A DNA stretch of 64,000 bases from Nocardia transvalensis (GCF_015477765.1 NZ_JADLQQ010000002.1:62001-126000); one strand, 5' to 3'; shown: positions 50,263 to 59,255, counted from the first letter of the stretch. The notes: generated from the sequence alone by a model not told the origin. Made by a program: numbers and translations.

Positions 50263-50682
50263 TCAATGTTCGAGTTTGCGCAGGATGTTTTGGAGGGTGG
50301 TCAATTCGGTGGGGGAGAGGGCGGTCAAGGAGGGTGGGGCGGGGTCGGGGGTGGAGGCGGCGTCGGCGACGACCTTGCGGCCTGCGGCGGTGATGGAGAC
50401 CAGTTTCGAGCGGCGGTTGGTGGGGTCGATCTCGCGGACCACCAGGCCGCGCTCCTCGAGGTCGTTGACCGTGACCGTGGTGGCGGGGGCGTCCATGGTG
50501 GCGGCGTGGGCCAGTTGCTTGACCGTCATCGGGCCCGAGCGCAGCCGACGGAGGACGCGAATTCTGCTGAAGGGCAAGCCGGTTCGTTCCACGACCGCGC
50601 GCTTGTAGGTGTCGCGGGTGTCCATCACGAAATGGGTCAGCAGGTGCCAGACCTCGTCGGGGGTGGGGGAATCAGCCGGCAT
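50263..50682 (-). CDS. MarR family transcriptional regulator
   Basis: The 139-residue protein has a winged helix: VEERTGLPFSRIRVLRRL, MTVKQLAHAATMDAPATTVTVNDLEERGLVVREIDPTNRRSKLVSITAAGRKVV. The DxR(S)K wing wording is typical of MarR. ATG 50682 was chosen; it overlaps the end of the MFS gene by 11 bp, so the two form an operon with the transporter first. It most likely represses that operon through inverted repeats at the MFS promoter, responding to a phenolic or drug ligand. Confidence 0.9.
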   Translation of the reverse strand: MPADSPTPDEVWHLLTHFVMDTRDTYKRAVVERTGLPFSRIRVLRRLRSGPMTVKQLAHAATMDAPATTVTVNDLEERGLVVREIDPTNRRSKLVSITAAGRKVVADAASTPDPAPPSLTALSPTELTTLQNILRKLEH

Positions 50683-52048
50683 GGGCGGGGACCTTCTGTT
50701 CAAGCAAGGGGGCAACCCGGTCACGGGACCGTTCGGCCCAGCGGGTGTTGGCGGCCACGCCCAAGGCGACAATGCTCGCGGCGAGTGCGGCCAGCACCCA
50801 CCACAGGCTCGCGCCGGTCAACAGCCCACACAATGCCACACCCACACTCACCCCGACCTGGCGGCTGGTGGAGGCCACCGCCGCCGCGGCTCCCGCTCGG
50901 TCCAGCGGCATTCCGCTGACCGCCGCCGTGGTGATGGGCGCATTCACCATGCCGAAGCCGCTCCCGAAGACGGCGAACATGATCACCAGCAGCCAGAGCG
51001 GAGTGTCGGCCCGCAACGTGGTCAGCATGATGGCCGCCGCAGCCATCAGCGTCCCCGCGCCCAGCAGCGACGGACGGGTGCCGTACCGGCCCACCATCCG
51101 TCCCGACAGCGGCGAGAAGATCAGCACGCCCAGCGCGAACGGCAGATACAGCAGACCCGTGTGCACGGCCGAAAAGTGCCGTACTCCTTGCAGATACAGC
51201 GAGGCGCTGAACAAGAACGCACCCAGTCCGGCGAAGGCACATACGGCGGTGACCGTCGCCGAGGCGAACGGGACGCTACGGAAGAAGCGCAGATCGACGA
51301 ACGGAGACCGGTGCCGCGCTTCGTAATACACGAACCCCGCCAGCGCCACCGCGGTCACCACGAAGATCACCGGCCGGTGTTCGATGAGCCCGAACACGAA
51401 CGTGAACATCACCGCGATGGCCAGCACCTGACCCACCGGGTCGATACCCCGCACGGTGGCCGACTTCGACTCCGGAACGAACAGCGTGGTCGATACCAGC
51501 GCAATCGCGCAGATCGGAAGGTTGATCCAGAACACCGACTGCCAGCCCAGCGCGTCGATGAGACCGCCGCCGACCATCGGCCCCAGCGCGGTGGAGATGC
51601 CGACCACCGCACCCCACACGCCGACCGCGCGGGCCCGCTCCACCTTTCCGGTGAACACGGTGGTGATGATCGACATCGCCACGGGATTGAGCATCGACCC
51701 GCCCACCGCCTGGATGAACCGCGCCCCGATCAGCACCTCGATCGACGGCGCCAGGCTGCACAGCAGCGAGCCGAGCGCGAAGGTGGTCAAGCCGATGCGA
51801 AAGACGCGCTTGCGGCCGAACCGGTCGGCCGCCGCGCCCGACAACATGAGCAGGCTTGCCAGGGTGAGGGTGTAGACGTCGACGATCCACTGCAACCGCG
51901 ACAGCGGTGCGTCCATTTCCGCTCGGATCGTCGGTATGGCGACGTTGACGATCGTCGCGTCCATGGACGAGATCAGCAGACTCAGACAGCACGTCACCAG
52001 AACGATGGTCTTCCGGCGCGCGCTCAACCCCTCAACAGTTGTAAGCAC
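50672..52048 (-). CDS. DHA2 family MFS efflux transporter
   Basis: The 458-residue protein has about 14 transmembrane helices. Motifs include LLISSMDATIVNVAIPTIRAEM in helix 1, the loop motif GAAADRFGRKRVFRIG, QAVGGSMLNPVAMSIITTVF and the motif C-like ALGPMVGGGLIDALGWQSVFWINLPI. It exports drugs using proton-motive force. GTG 52048 is the start, directly behind a pair of TTGT/ACAA inverted repeats. It is co-transcribed with the MarR gene. Confidence 0.9.
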   Translation of the reverse strand: MLTTVEGLSARRKTIVLVTCCLSLLISSMDATIVNVAIPTIRAEMDAPLSRLQWIVDVYTLTLASLLMLSGAAADRFGRKRVFRIGLTTFALGSLLCSLAPSIEVLIGARFIQAVGGSMLNPVAMSIITTVFTGKVERARAVGVWGAVVGISTALGPMVGGGLIDALGWQSVFWINLPICAIALVSTTLFVPESKSATVRGIDPVGQVLAIAVMFTFVFGLIEHRPVIFVVTAVALAGFVYYEARHRSPFVDLRFFRSVPFASATVTAVCAFAGLGAFLFSASLYLQGVRHFSAVHTGLLYLPFALGVLIFSPLSGRMVGRYGTRPSLLGAGTLMAAAAIMLTTLRADTPLWLLVIMFAVFGSGFGMVNAPITTAAVSGMPLDRAGAAAAVASTSRQVGVSVGVALCGLLTGASLWWVLAALAASIVALGVAANTRWAERSRDRVAPLLEQKVPAHAG

Positions 52049-52070
52049 ACAACGATTGTGAAACTACAAC
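52038..52070. promoter_or_regulatory. inverted repeats at MFS-marR promoter
   Basis: GTTGT-N6-ACAAC (52038-52053) overlaps the MFS start codon. A further TTGT-N6-ACAA follows at 52056-52069. Both fit the small arm and spacing style of MarR operators and would allow the MarR product to repress its own operon. Confidence 0.5.
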
Positions 52071-52099
52071 TATTAGCCTGGCAAGCCCTGTGCGCGAGG

Positions 52100-52282
52100 T
52101 CACCGAGCCACGGCCTCGCTCACCGCATTCGGTCCGTTGTAGGTGCGATCGGGGATCTGCTGAAGCTCGCTGATGACATCGTCGTCCGCGCCGTTGCTAC
52201 GCGCCGCATCGATCAGGCTGTCGCGATCGCACGGGTAGTCGACGCCATGCAGGAATTTCTGCACCTGAATCGGGTTTACCAT
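52100..52282 (-). CDS. DUF2795 protein
   Basis: The 60-residue protein (VNPIQVQKFLHGVDYPCDRDSLIDAARSNGADDDVISELQQIPDRTYNGPNAVSEAV) matches the small DUF2795 family, common in actinobacteria near stress genes. ATG 52282 follows GGGAAAGGAG. It is divergent from the dps-like gene. Function unknown; the compact helical fold suggests nucleic-acid or protein binding. Confidence 0.85.
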   Translation of the reverse strand: MVNPIQVQKFLHGVDYPCDRDSLIDAARSNGADDDVISELQQIPDRTYNGPNAVSEAVAR

Positions 52283-52419
52283 GGCGGCCACTCCTTTCCC
52301 TTCCGGGTATCTGCTCGGACGTTGCCGCAGTACCACGGGATCCGGACCACAAACCGGTTGAGGGCGAGCCGCGGGGGTAGCACGTCGATGTGTTCGTCAC
52401 CGAGGAAAGGAGAGCCGCC

Positions 52420-52893
52420 GTGGCACAACCCATCACCACCGCCCTCGATCAAGAGCAGCAGCGCATCGCCGGCGATGCGCTGTGCGGCACGGTCGTCGAC
52501 CTGATCGATCTGTCGCTGATCGCCAAGCAGGCGCACTGGAATGTGATCGGCCCCCGATTCCGCACGGTGCACCTGGCGCTGGACGAACTGGTCGCCGCCG
52601 CACGCGAGTTCACCGATTCGGCGGCCGAGCGGGCCACCTCGATCGGGGTCAGCCCCGACGGGCGCGCCGCGACCGTGGCCGAAGCGTCCGGCGCGGAAGG
52701 GTTTCCGGCGGACTGGCAGCGCGACGACGCCGTGGTCGAGGCGATCACCTCGAATCTGGCCGCGGTGATCACCCGGTTGCGCCAGCGCATCGACGCCACC
52801 GAGAAGGCCGATCCGGTGACCCAGGACCTGCTGATCGGCATCACCGCCCGGCTCGAGCAGCTGCACTGGATGTGGCAGGCGCAGCTGAGCTGA
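52420..52893 (+). CDS. dps: Dps-family ferritin-like protein
   Basis: The 157-residue protein has the Dps four-helix signature. The ferroxidase ligands are in LIAKQAHWNVIGPRFRTVHLALDELVAAAREFTDSAAERATSIG, and LEQLHWMWQAQLS ends it. Dps proteins assemble into 12-mers that store iron and protect DNA from peroxide. GTG 52420 has AGGAAAGGAGAG upstream. A short N-terminus without the long Lys-rich tail of mycobacterial Dps1 argues against strong DNA binding. Confidence 0.92.
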   Translation: MAQPITTALDQEQQRIAGDALCGTVVDLIDLSLIAKQAHWNVIGPRFRTVHLALDELVAAAREFTDSAAERATSIGVSPDGRAATVAEASGAEGFPADWQRDDAVVEAITSNLAAVITRLRQRIDATEKADPVTQDLLIGITARLEQLHWMWQAQLS

Positions 52894-52971
52894 CAGGCCC
52901 GAATCGCATGACCCGATATGAAGTGACCATTTCGTAACAATCGGTTACATCCACCCGGTAGCGTGCGGTGC

Positions 52972-54387
52972 ATGACGATGGACCGCAAAGCGGAGGCGCC
53001 TGGCGCGCTACCCCTCGCCGGCAGTGGCGAGGAAGAAGGTTACAAGCGGGGTCTCAATCCCCGCACCATCCAGATGATCGCCATCGGCGGCGCGATCGGC
53101 ACCGGCCTGTTCTACGGCGCGGGGGGCGCCATCGAACAGGCCGGGCCCGCGCTGATCCTGTGCTATCTGGCCGCCGGACTGGCGATTTTCGTGATCATGC
53201 GAGCCCTCGGCGAACTGCTGACCTACCGTCCGGTGTCGGGCAGTTTCGCCGAGTATGCCAACGAATTCCTCGGCCGCTTCGCCGGATTCGTGACCGGCTG
53301 GACCTACTGGGCGGTCTGGGTGGCGACCTGCATGGCCGAGATCACCGTGGCCGGCAAGTACGTGAAGTACTGGTTCGCCATTCCCGAGTGGGTGACGGCG
53401 CTGGCGGTGCTCGCATTGCTGTTCGCGGCGAACCTGATCTCGGTGAAGCTGTTCGGTGAGGGCGAGTTCTGGTTCTCCGCGATCAAGGTGACCGCCATCC
53501 TGGCGATGATCCTGATCGGCATCGGCGTGCTGACGATCGGCTTCGGGCATGCGGCCAATCCGACCGTGACCAATTTGTGGGCCGACGGGGGAGTGTTCCC
53601 GAACGGCTTCAACCAGTCGCTGCTGGCCCTGCAGATCGTCGTATTCGCCTATGTCGGCGTGGAATTGGTGGGCGTGACCGCGGGCGAGGCGGCCAACCCG
53701 CGCCAGACGCTGCGCAAGGCGATCAACACCCTGCCGTTCCGCATCGGCCTGTTCTATGTGGGCGCGCTGATCGTGATCATGTCGGTGGTGAGCTGGCGCG
53801 GCTTCCACGCCGGGCGCAGCCCCTTCGTGGAGGTGTTCTCCCAGATCGGAATTCCCGGCGCGGCGGGCCTGATCAATTTCGTGCTGTTGACCGCGGCGCT
53901 GTCCTCGTGCAACTCCGGTATCTACTCCACCGGGCGCATGCTGCGCAGCCTGGCGCTGCGACAGGAGGCCCCGGCCGTGCTCGGCGGACTGAGCCGCCGC
54001 CACGTTCCCTACGTGGGCATCGTGGTGTCGGCGGCGATGATGGTGATCGGCGTGATCGTGAACGTGATCTCGCCGGACAAGGCGTTCAGCTACATCACCT
54101 CGGTTTCCACCATGGGCATCATCTTCGTGTGGGGGATGATTCTGGTCTGCCACCTGCTCTACCGGGCGAAGGTGCGCCGCGGAGAGCTGCCGAGTGCGGA
54201 CTATCGGCTGCCCGGTGCGCCCGTGACCACTGTTCTGGCACTGGCATTCCTGGGACTGGTAGTGGTGTTGCTGTTCTTCACCGACGGCGGCCGCACCGCC
54301 CTGGTGGTCGGACTGGTGTGGGGTGTGCTGGTGTGCGCCGGATACCCGCTGGTCAACCGCCTCGTGCACAGTAAGGAGACGGTCTGA
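52972..54387 (+). CDS. amino acid permease (APC superfamily, AAT family)
   Basis: The 471-residue protein has 12 transmembrane helices. The AAT-family helix 1 motif MIAIGGAIGTGLFYGAGGAI is followed by GELLTYRPVSGSFAEYANEFLGRFAGFVTGWTYW. VGVELVGVTAGEAANPRQTLRKAINTLPFRI and SSCNSGIYSTGRMLRSLA complete the family pattern. It resembles CycA/AroP/AnsP-type symporters. The amino acid carried cannot be told. ATG 52972 is preferred over 52963. It is a single gene ending one base before the convergent LLM gene. Confidence 0.92.
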   Translation: MTMDRKAEAPGALPLAGSGEEEGYKRGLNPRTIQMIAIGGAIGTGLFYGAGGAIEQAGPALILCYLAAGLAIFVIMRALGELLTYRPVSGSFAEYANEFLGRFAGFVTGWTYWAVWVATCMAEITVAGKYVKYWFAIPEWVTALAVLALLFAANLISVKLFGEGEFWFSAIKVTAILAMILIGIGVLTIGFGHAANPTVTNLWADGGVFPNGFNQSLLALQIVVFAYVGVELVGVTAGEAANPRQTLRKAINTLPFRIGLFYVGALIVIMSVVSWRGFHAGRSPFVEVFSQIGIPGAAGLINFVLLTAALSSCNSGIYSTGRMLRSLALRQEAPAVLGGLSRRHVPYVGIVVSAAMMVIGVIVNVISPDKAFSYITSVSTMGIIFVWGMILVCHLLYRAKVRRGELPSADYRLPGAPVTTVLALAFLGLVVVLLFFTDGGRTALVVGLVWGVLVCAGYPLVNRLVHSKETV

Positions 54388-54388
54388 C

Positions 54389-55381
54389 TCAGGCCACGAC
54401 CTTCTCCTTGATCAGCTCCAGTGAACGCACCCGCTCGTCGAGGTCGTAGATGCGGGTGTTGAGCATGATCTCGTCGGCCTCGGTGCGGCGCAGCAAGTCT
54501 TCGAGTTGCCGCCGCACCGTGGCCGGGGAGCCCAGCAGCTGATCCTTGCGACGCTGCGCGACGAACTGGCGCTCCTGGTCGGTGCTCGGGAAATTCGCGG
54601 CCTGTTCGGGGGTGGGCAGCGGGCTGCGCCGGCCCAGCCGCAACTGCAGGAAGGCCAGCTCGCTGGGGCGGGCCAGCAGATCGGCCTGCTCGTCGGTATC
54701 GGCGCAGACGGCCGAGACCGCGATCATGGCGTGCGGGCGCTCGAGCCGCGGCGAGGGCCGGAAGTTCTCCCGATACAGCGCCAGTGCGGCCTCGGTGTTC
54801 TCGGCGCTGAAGTGGTGGGCGAAGGCGAACCGCAGTCCGAGCATTGCCGCCAGTTGCGCGCTGAACCCGCTCGACCCGAGCAGCCAGATCTCCGGATTCT
54901 CGCCGATGCCCGGCACCGCGACGATCCCGTCGGCACTGTCGCCCTCGAAATAGCGGATCAGCGCCATCAGCTCCTGCGGGAACGATTCCGCCGACAGTCC
55001 CTCGGTCGTGCGGCGCAACGCCAGCGCGGTGGCCTGGTCGGTGCCCGGCGCCCGGCCGATACCCAGATCGACGCGACCGGGATGCAGGGCGTGCAGGGTG
55101 CCGAACTGTTCGGCCACCACCAGCGGCGCGTGGTTGGGCAGCATGACCCCGCCCGAGCCGATGTGAATGGTCGAGGTGGCCGCGGCGAGGTGGGCGAGCA
55201 GCACCGCGGGAGCCGAGCTGGCGATGCCCGGCATATTGTGATGTTCGGCCACCCAGAAGCGGTGATAGCCGAGCTCTTCGGCGCGACGGGCCGTTTCCGT
55301 CGTCGCGTGCAACGCGGCGCCGACGGACTCGCCGTATTGCACCGGTGCGAGGTCGAGAACGGACATCGGAACGTCGATCAT
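54389..55381 (-). CDS. LLM class flavin-dependent oxidoreductase (MsnO8 type)
   Basis: The 330-residue luciferase-like protein has VLDLAPVQYGESVGAALHATTETARRAEELGYHRFWVAEHHNMPGIASSAPAVLLAHLAAATSTIHIGSGGVMLPNH, the signature of the MsnO8 family. HPGRVDLGIGRAPGTD and LLGSSGFSAQLAAMLGL follow. Such enzymes are probable FMN- or F420-dependent monooxygenases, often annotated alkane monooxygenase-like. It is isolated and convergent with the permease. Substrate unknown. Confidence 0.9.
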   Translation of the reverse strand: MIDVPMSVLDLAPVQYGESVGAALHATTETARRAEELGYHRFWVAEHHNMPGIASSAPAVLLAHLAAATSTIHIGSGGVMLPNHAPLVVAEQFGTLHALHPGRVDLGIGRAPGTDQATALALRRTTEGLSAESFPQELMALIRYFEGDSADGIVAVPGIGENPEIWLLGSSGFSAQLAAMLGLRFAFAHHFSAENTEAALALYRENFRPSPRLERPHAMIAVSAVCADTDEQADLLARPSELAFLQLRLGRRSPLPTPEQAANFPSTDQERQFVAQRRKDQLLGSPATVRRQLEDLLRRTEADEIMLNTRIYDLDERVRSLELIKEKVVA

Positions 55382-55426
55382 GCCACTCAGAACGCCGGAG
55401 TCGTCCCATGTATTTCGGGATGTGAC

Positions 55427-55783
55427 TCAGGTGCCGATGGTTCCGGCACCGATCGCCAGATAGGCCAAGGTCAGCGTGAGCAGAAACCAGCCCGCGCCCT
55501 GCCAGATCGGCCAGGCCCGATGCCGCCTCCACACCCGGTAGGTCTCGACGAACGCCCCAACCGTCCCGACCAGCAGCACCAGCCCCGGCCCGCCGACAAT
55601 CCACCCCCGCGACGTCGCATCACAGTAGGTACTGGCCGCCTGCGCACATGCCTCTCGCCGACTTGCCCATTCGACAACCACCGCCGCCACCAGGACCGCC
55701 GCGGCGAGCACGCAGACCGAATACACGACCACGTGCCGAAACATCCCGGGATCGTGCCATCGCTTCTCGACATCGTCGACCAC
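55427..55783 (-). CDS. three-helix membrane protein of unknown function
   Basis: About 118 residues with three hydrophobic helices: VVVYSVCVLAAAVLVAAVVVEW, GWIVGGPGLVLLVGTVGAFVETY and GWFLLTLTLAYLAIGAGTI. Two cysteines lie in the first loop (EACAQAASTYCDA) and could form a disulfide outside the cell. The start is uncertain: GTG 55783 follows GAGGAGG, and ATG 55744 is inside the same frame. It is divergent from a small CxC protein gene. No family recognised. Confidence 0.6.
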   Translation of the reverse strand: MVDDVEKRWHDPGMFRHVVVYSVCVLAAAVLVAAVVVEWASRREACAQAASTYCDATSRGWIVGGPGLVLLVGTVGAFVETYRVWRRHRAWPIWQGAGWFLLTLTLAYLAIGAGTIGT

Positions 55784-55852
55784 GTCGACCACCTCCTCAC
55801 CCTCGGCGATACCCACCCTGACAGACCCCACCGAATCGATTGCGCACCGGGA

Positions 55853-55862
55853 TATACGTATA
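55853..55862. promoter_or_regulatory. AT-rich palindrome TATACGTATA
   Basis: A self-complementary TATACGTATA within the 20-bp AT-rich block GATATACGTATACATATACT lies about 10 bp before the start of the 55877 gene. In this GC-rich DNA such a block stands out as an operator or a strong -10 region. Confidence 0.45.
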
Positions 55863-55876
55863 CATATACTGGACCC

Positions 55877-56173
55877 ATGTTCGATCCGATCAGCCTCATC
55901 GTCGGCGCCGGACTCGTCGGCGTCGGCTGGGCTCTCGGCCGATTCGGCCGTCGTCCCGTTCGTCGCGGCGAGTCGGCAGCGCCGACGGCCACCTGTGGGT
56001 GCGGGCACGATTTGGCGCTGCACGATCGGCAGAAGGGGGTGTGCCACACCGAGATCAGCCGCAAAGGTCCTGCGGGACTGCGGGAGTGGGTGCAATGCGG
56101 CTGCCGTCGCTACACCGGTCCGACACCGCTCGACGAGTTGTTCACCCCGCCTGGGATGCCGCCGCTGGGGTGA
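55877..56173 (+). CDS. small membrane-anchored protein with Cys/His cluster
   Basis: The 98-residue protein has a short N-terminal hydrophobic helix (PISLIVGAGLVGVGWALG). A cluster of likely metal-binding residues follows: TCGCGHDLALHDRQKGVCH and a later CGCRR. The arrangement CxCxH...H...CH...CxC resembles a small zinc site. It begins right behind an AT-rich palindrome and has a poor ribosome binding site, so it may be leaderless. Its 3' end overlaps the convergent TetR gene by 64 bp. Confidence 0.62.
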   Translation: MFDPISLIVGAGLVGVGWALGRFGRRPVRRGESAAPTATCGCGHDLALHDRQKGVCHTEISRKGPAGLREWVQCGCRRYTGPTPLDELFTPPGMPPLG

Positions 56174-56928
56174 GAGCGCGGGTCGGCGCGGGTGATCGCC
56201 GCGGCGATGCCGTCGAGGACGACGTCGAGGCCGAACCGGAAATCCTCGGACGCCACGTCTCGGCCCGGTTCCGAAGCGGGGAGAAAGGGGTTGGTGGCGA
56301 AGGCCTTCGCCGCTTCCGGATATCGGTCGGCATCGATCAGCCGCGCCACTGTGACGCCGTATTCATATTCGACAGTGGCCTGGTCGCGGCTGCCGCGGCC
56401 GGTGCGAAGCTGGCGTTCGAGCAGGCAGGACTGGCGCACATAGCCGTCGAGTAGGACGAGCAGACCCAGCTTGGTGCCCGAGCCCACTGGTGTGTCACGC
56501 AGGGGGCGCAGCAGCATATCGAGCCAGGCGATCGCGTGGGGGCCGCGCGGTGGTCCCGACGCCGGGATCTGTAGCAGCCATTCCCGGCGGGTGTAGATCT
56601 CGCGCAGGGCCGATGCGCCCGCGGACAGCCCGGCGCGCCAATCGCCCGATGCCGGGCGAATGTTCGGCGGGAAGCCCAGGGCCTGGTCGGCCATCAGTTC
56701 CAGCAGTTCGTCCTTGGACCCGATGTGGCGGTACAGCGCCATCTTGGTGAAACCCAATGCCTGCGCGACCTTTTCGAGGGTGACCGCCGAAAGGCCTTCG
56801 CGGTCGGCCAATTCCACCGCGGCCGTGACGACGCGGTCGATATCCAGGGCCGGTGGGCGACCCTGGCGCGCCGGACCCGTCAGCCGCCACATCCGCATCA
56901 GCGCGGGCGGCACGGTCTGTTGGTTCAC
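56110..56928 (-). CDS. TetR family transcriptional regulator (TetR_C type)
   Basis: About 272 residues. The helix-turn-helix (IDRVVTAAVELADREGLSAVTLEKVAQALGFTKMALYRHIGSKDELLELMAD) begins near residue 30, followed by a TetR_C-type ligand domain. GTG 56928 was chosen because GAGGAGGTGAGC precedes it. ATG 56952 is in frame. It is divergent from the DUF418 gene across two palindromes (56979-57009) and is expected to repress it. The C-terminus overlaps the small Cys/His gene on the other strand. Confidence 0.88.
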   Translation of the reverse strand: MNQQTVPPALMRMWRLTGPARQGRPPALDIDRVVTAAVELADREGLSAVTLEKVAQALGFTKMALYRHIGSKDELLELMADQALGFPPNIRPASGDWRAGLSAGASALREIYTRREWLLQIPASGPPRGPHAIAWLDMLLRPLRDTPVGSGTKLGLLVLLDGYVRQSCLLERQLRTGRGSRDQATVEYEYGVTVARLIDADRYPEAAKAFATNPFLPASEPGRDVASEDFRFGLDVVLDGIAAAITRADPRSHPSGGIPGGVNNSSSGVGPV

Positions 56929-56978
56929 GCTCACCTCCTCGTTCGAATCCATCGTGGCATCGGCCGCACCCTCGAGAT

Positions 56979-57009
56979 AGTATCCGATGGAAAGTATCCG
57001 TTGGATACT
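56979..57009. promoter_or_regulatory. tandem TetR operators between TetR and DUF418 genes
   Basis: AGTATCC-GTT-GGATACT (56993-57009) is a perfect 7+7 palindrome. A second, degenerate copy AGTATCC-GAT-GGAAAGT starts 14 bp earlier at 56979. The 14-bp offset matches the arrangement at 43319-43350. Confidence 0.7.
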
Positions 57010-57035
57010 AAAGCGGGGCGAATCGGGAGGACACC

Positions 57036-59255
57036 ATGGCCCAGCAGCGCATCCACGACGTCGACGCACTGCGCGGGTTCGCGCTGCTCGGTATCTTCAT
57101 CGTCAACATCACCTTCATGGCCTCGGCATATCCGGGCAACCTGGTCACCGACCCGGCATTCGCGGGTCCCCTCGACGATTTCGTGCGAACCACGTCGTCG
57201 CTGCTGGTGGACATGAAGTTCTACCTGCTGTTCTCGTTCCTGTTCGGCTACAGCTTCACGCTGCAGATGCAGGCGGCCACCCGCGCGGACGCGGCGTTCG
57301 AACCGCGGATGCTGCGGCGCGTCGCCGGGCTGTTCGCGATCGGCGCCGCGCACACGGTATTCGTGTACGGCGGTGACGTACTGACCACCTATGCCGTGGC
57401 GGGTCTGATCCTGTTCGCACTGCGAGGTATTCGTGATCGCACCGCACTGCGGCTCGCCGCCGCCCTGTACGCGCTGGTCACGCTGTCCTTGCTGGCGACC
57501 GGGCTGCTGGTGGACAGGTCCACGTTCATGCCCCCGGAGCAGGAGGCCTGTGCCGACGCCGCCCACGCGACCCAGGCCATGCTGGACGGCTGGACCGGTG
57601 TGATCGGCGAGAATCTGGATTGGTTGCCGATGCTGATTTTGCAGGCGCTCACCGTCCAAGGGCCCACCGCACTGGCGATGTTTCTGCTGGGCATGGTGGC
57701 GGGCCGACGCCGACTGCTGGCCGCGGTGCGCGGAAACGAGCCGGTGCTGCGGCGGGTGCAGTGGATCGGGTACCCGATCGGACTGGCCGGTGGTCTGGTG
57801 TACGCAGTCGGCGGCGGTAACGCGAATACCGTTGGGGTGGCCGTGAGTATCGCCACCGCGCCGGCACTGTCGGCCGCCTACGCGGTGACACTGCTGCAAG
57901 TGATGCATTGCCCTGCTACCGCGTGGGTGCGGTCCGCGCTCGCCCCAGCCGGGCGCATCGCACTGACCAACTACCTGGCGCAATCGGTGGCCGGTTTGCT
58001 GATCTTCACCGGAATCGGCTGGGGACTGGCCGGTTCGGTGTCACCCGCCGGATTGGTCGGCATCGCGCTGGCGGTCTTCGCGGCGCAGGTGGTGCTGAGC
58101 GCGTTGTGGTTGCGGCGGTTCCGCTACGGCCCGGCCGAATGGGTGCTGCGCTGGATCACCCTCGGCCACCTGCCCGCCCTGCGGGATCGGGAGACCGCGC
58201 GGGCAGACCCGGCGTGGTCGGTGCGGCGGAGATCCACGAGGGCCGGTGCCGCGATGGGGGATTCGTGCGGGCGCGATGGCCATTTCGGCGGAACCTGCCG
58301 CTCCGGGTCCTCCTCGCTGCAATGCTTCCGGATGGCAGGTACGTTGACGATCATGCGTACCGAGGGAGACTCCTGGGATATCAACACCGGCGTCGGGTCC
58401 ACGGCCTTGTTCGTCGCCGCGGCTCGCGCATTGGCCGGGCGCGAACCGAATGCGGTGGCCGAGGATCCGTTCGCCGAGGTCTTCCTGCGTGCCGCGGGGC
58501 AGGAGTGGGCGGATCTGCTCGACGGCAAGGTCACCGAACATCCGTTGCTGGACCCCGGTTTCGGCGCGGCCTTCCGCGAATTCCAGTCCGCCCGCACGAA
58601 GTATTTCGACGACTACTTCCGCGCGGCCGCGGATACCGGTATCCGGCAGGTGGTCATCCTCGCCGCCGGTCTGGACTCCCGCGCCTACCGGCTGCCGTGG
58701 CCCGACGGCACCGTGGTCTACGAACTCGACCGCCCGCAGGTCCTGGAATTCAAGCGGGAAACGCTGTCGGACAACGGCGACAAAGCCCGCGCGCGGCGCC
58801 GCGAGGTCGCCGTGGACCTGCGCGACGACTGGCCGGCCGCGCTGCGCGACAACGGCTTCGACCCCGCGGCGCCGACCGCATGGCTGGTCGAGGGACTGGT
58901 CATCTACCTCCCGGCCGCCGCCGTGGAGCAGCTGTTCGACCACATCGCACAACTCAGCGCCTCCGGTAGCCGCGTCGCCGTCGAGGAGATGGACCCCCTG
59001 CCGGAGGCCACGCGCGCGGACTTCGCCACCCGGGACGACGCCGACGAACACGGCAAGGCCGAATGGGTCCACCTGATCTACAACGAGGTCCGCCCCGAAA
59101 CCGCCCCCTGGTTCACCGCACGGGGCTGGGACGCCACCCGCGTCACCATCCCCGACTACCTGGAGGCCCTGGGCCGCAAGACAATTGCCGTGGGCCCCGC
59201 GGACAGCCACCTCATCCCGTCCCTGGTGAGCCTGGTGACCGCGATACGCCCCTGA
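57036..59255 (+). CDS. DUF418 membrane protein fused to a PPM1/TIGR00027-type SAM methyltransferase
   Basis: One open frame of 739 residues has two halves. Residues 1-385 form a DUF418 (YeiB-like) protein with about 10 helices (DVDALRGFALLGIFIVNI; APAGRIALTNYLAQSVAGLLIF; GPAEWVLRWITLGHLPALR). After about 50 unrelated residues, M440 begins a complete leucine-carboxyl-methyltransferase-like protein (RTEGDSWDINTGVGSTALFVAAARAL, VILAAGLDSRAYRLPWPDGTVVYELDRPQVLEFK, AWLVEGLVIYLP). Homologues of each half are normally separate. No stop or clear ribosome binding site lies between them, so either this is a true fusion or the methyltransferase is translated separately from ATG 58353 or 58332. TetR-controlled. 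Confidence 0.8.
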   Translation: MAQQRIHDVDALRGFALLGIFIVNITFMASAYPGNLVTDPAFAGPLDDFVRTTSSLLVDMKFYLLFSFLFGYSFTLQMQAATRADAAFEPRMLRRVAGLFAIGAAHTVFVYGGDVLTTYAVAGLILFALRGIRDRTALRLAAALYALVTLSLLATGLLVDRSTFMPPEQEACADAAHATQAMLDGWTGVIGENLDWLPMLILQALTVQGPTALAMFLLGMVAGRRRLLAAVRGNEPVLRRVQWIGYPIGLAGGLVYAVGGGNANTVGVAVSIATAPALSAAYAVTLLQVMHCPATAWVRSALAPAGRIALTNYLAQSVAGLLIFTGIGWGLAGSVSPAGLVGIALAVFAAQVVLSALWLRRFRYGPAEWVLRWITLGHLPALRDRETARADPAWSVRRRSTRAGAAMGDSCGRDGHFGGTCRSGSSSLQCFRMAGTLTIMRTEGDSWDINTGVGSTALFVAAARALAGREPNAVAEDPFAEVFLRAAGQEWADLLDGKVTEHPLLDPGFGAAFREFQSARTKYFDDYFRAAADTGIRQVVILAAGLDSRAYRLPWPDGTVVYELDRPQVLEFKRETLSDNGDKARARRREVAVDLRDDWPAALRDNGFDPAAPTAWLVEGLVIYLPAAAVEQLFDHIAQLSASGSRVAVEEMDPLPEATRADFATRDDADEHGKAEWVHLIYNEVRPETAPWFTARGWDATRVTIPDYLEALGRKTIAVGPADSHLIPSLVSLVTAIRP

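Noticed and set aside
49985..50266. Small leftward protein with APHIPQA repeats
   Set aside because: The repeats arise from the 21-bp DNA array, which leaves frames open on both strands. There is no ribosome binding site or family match.
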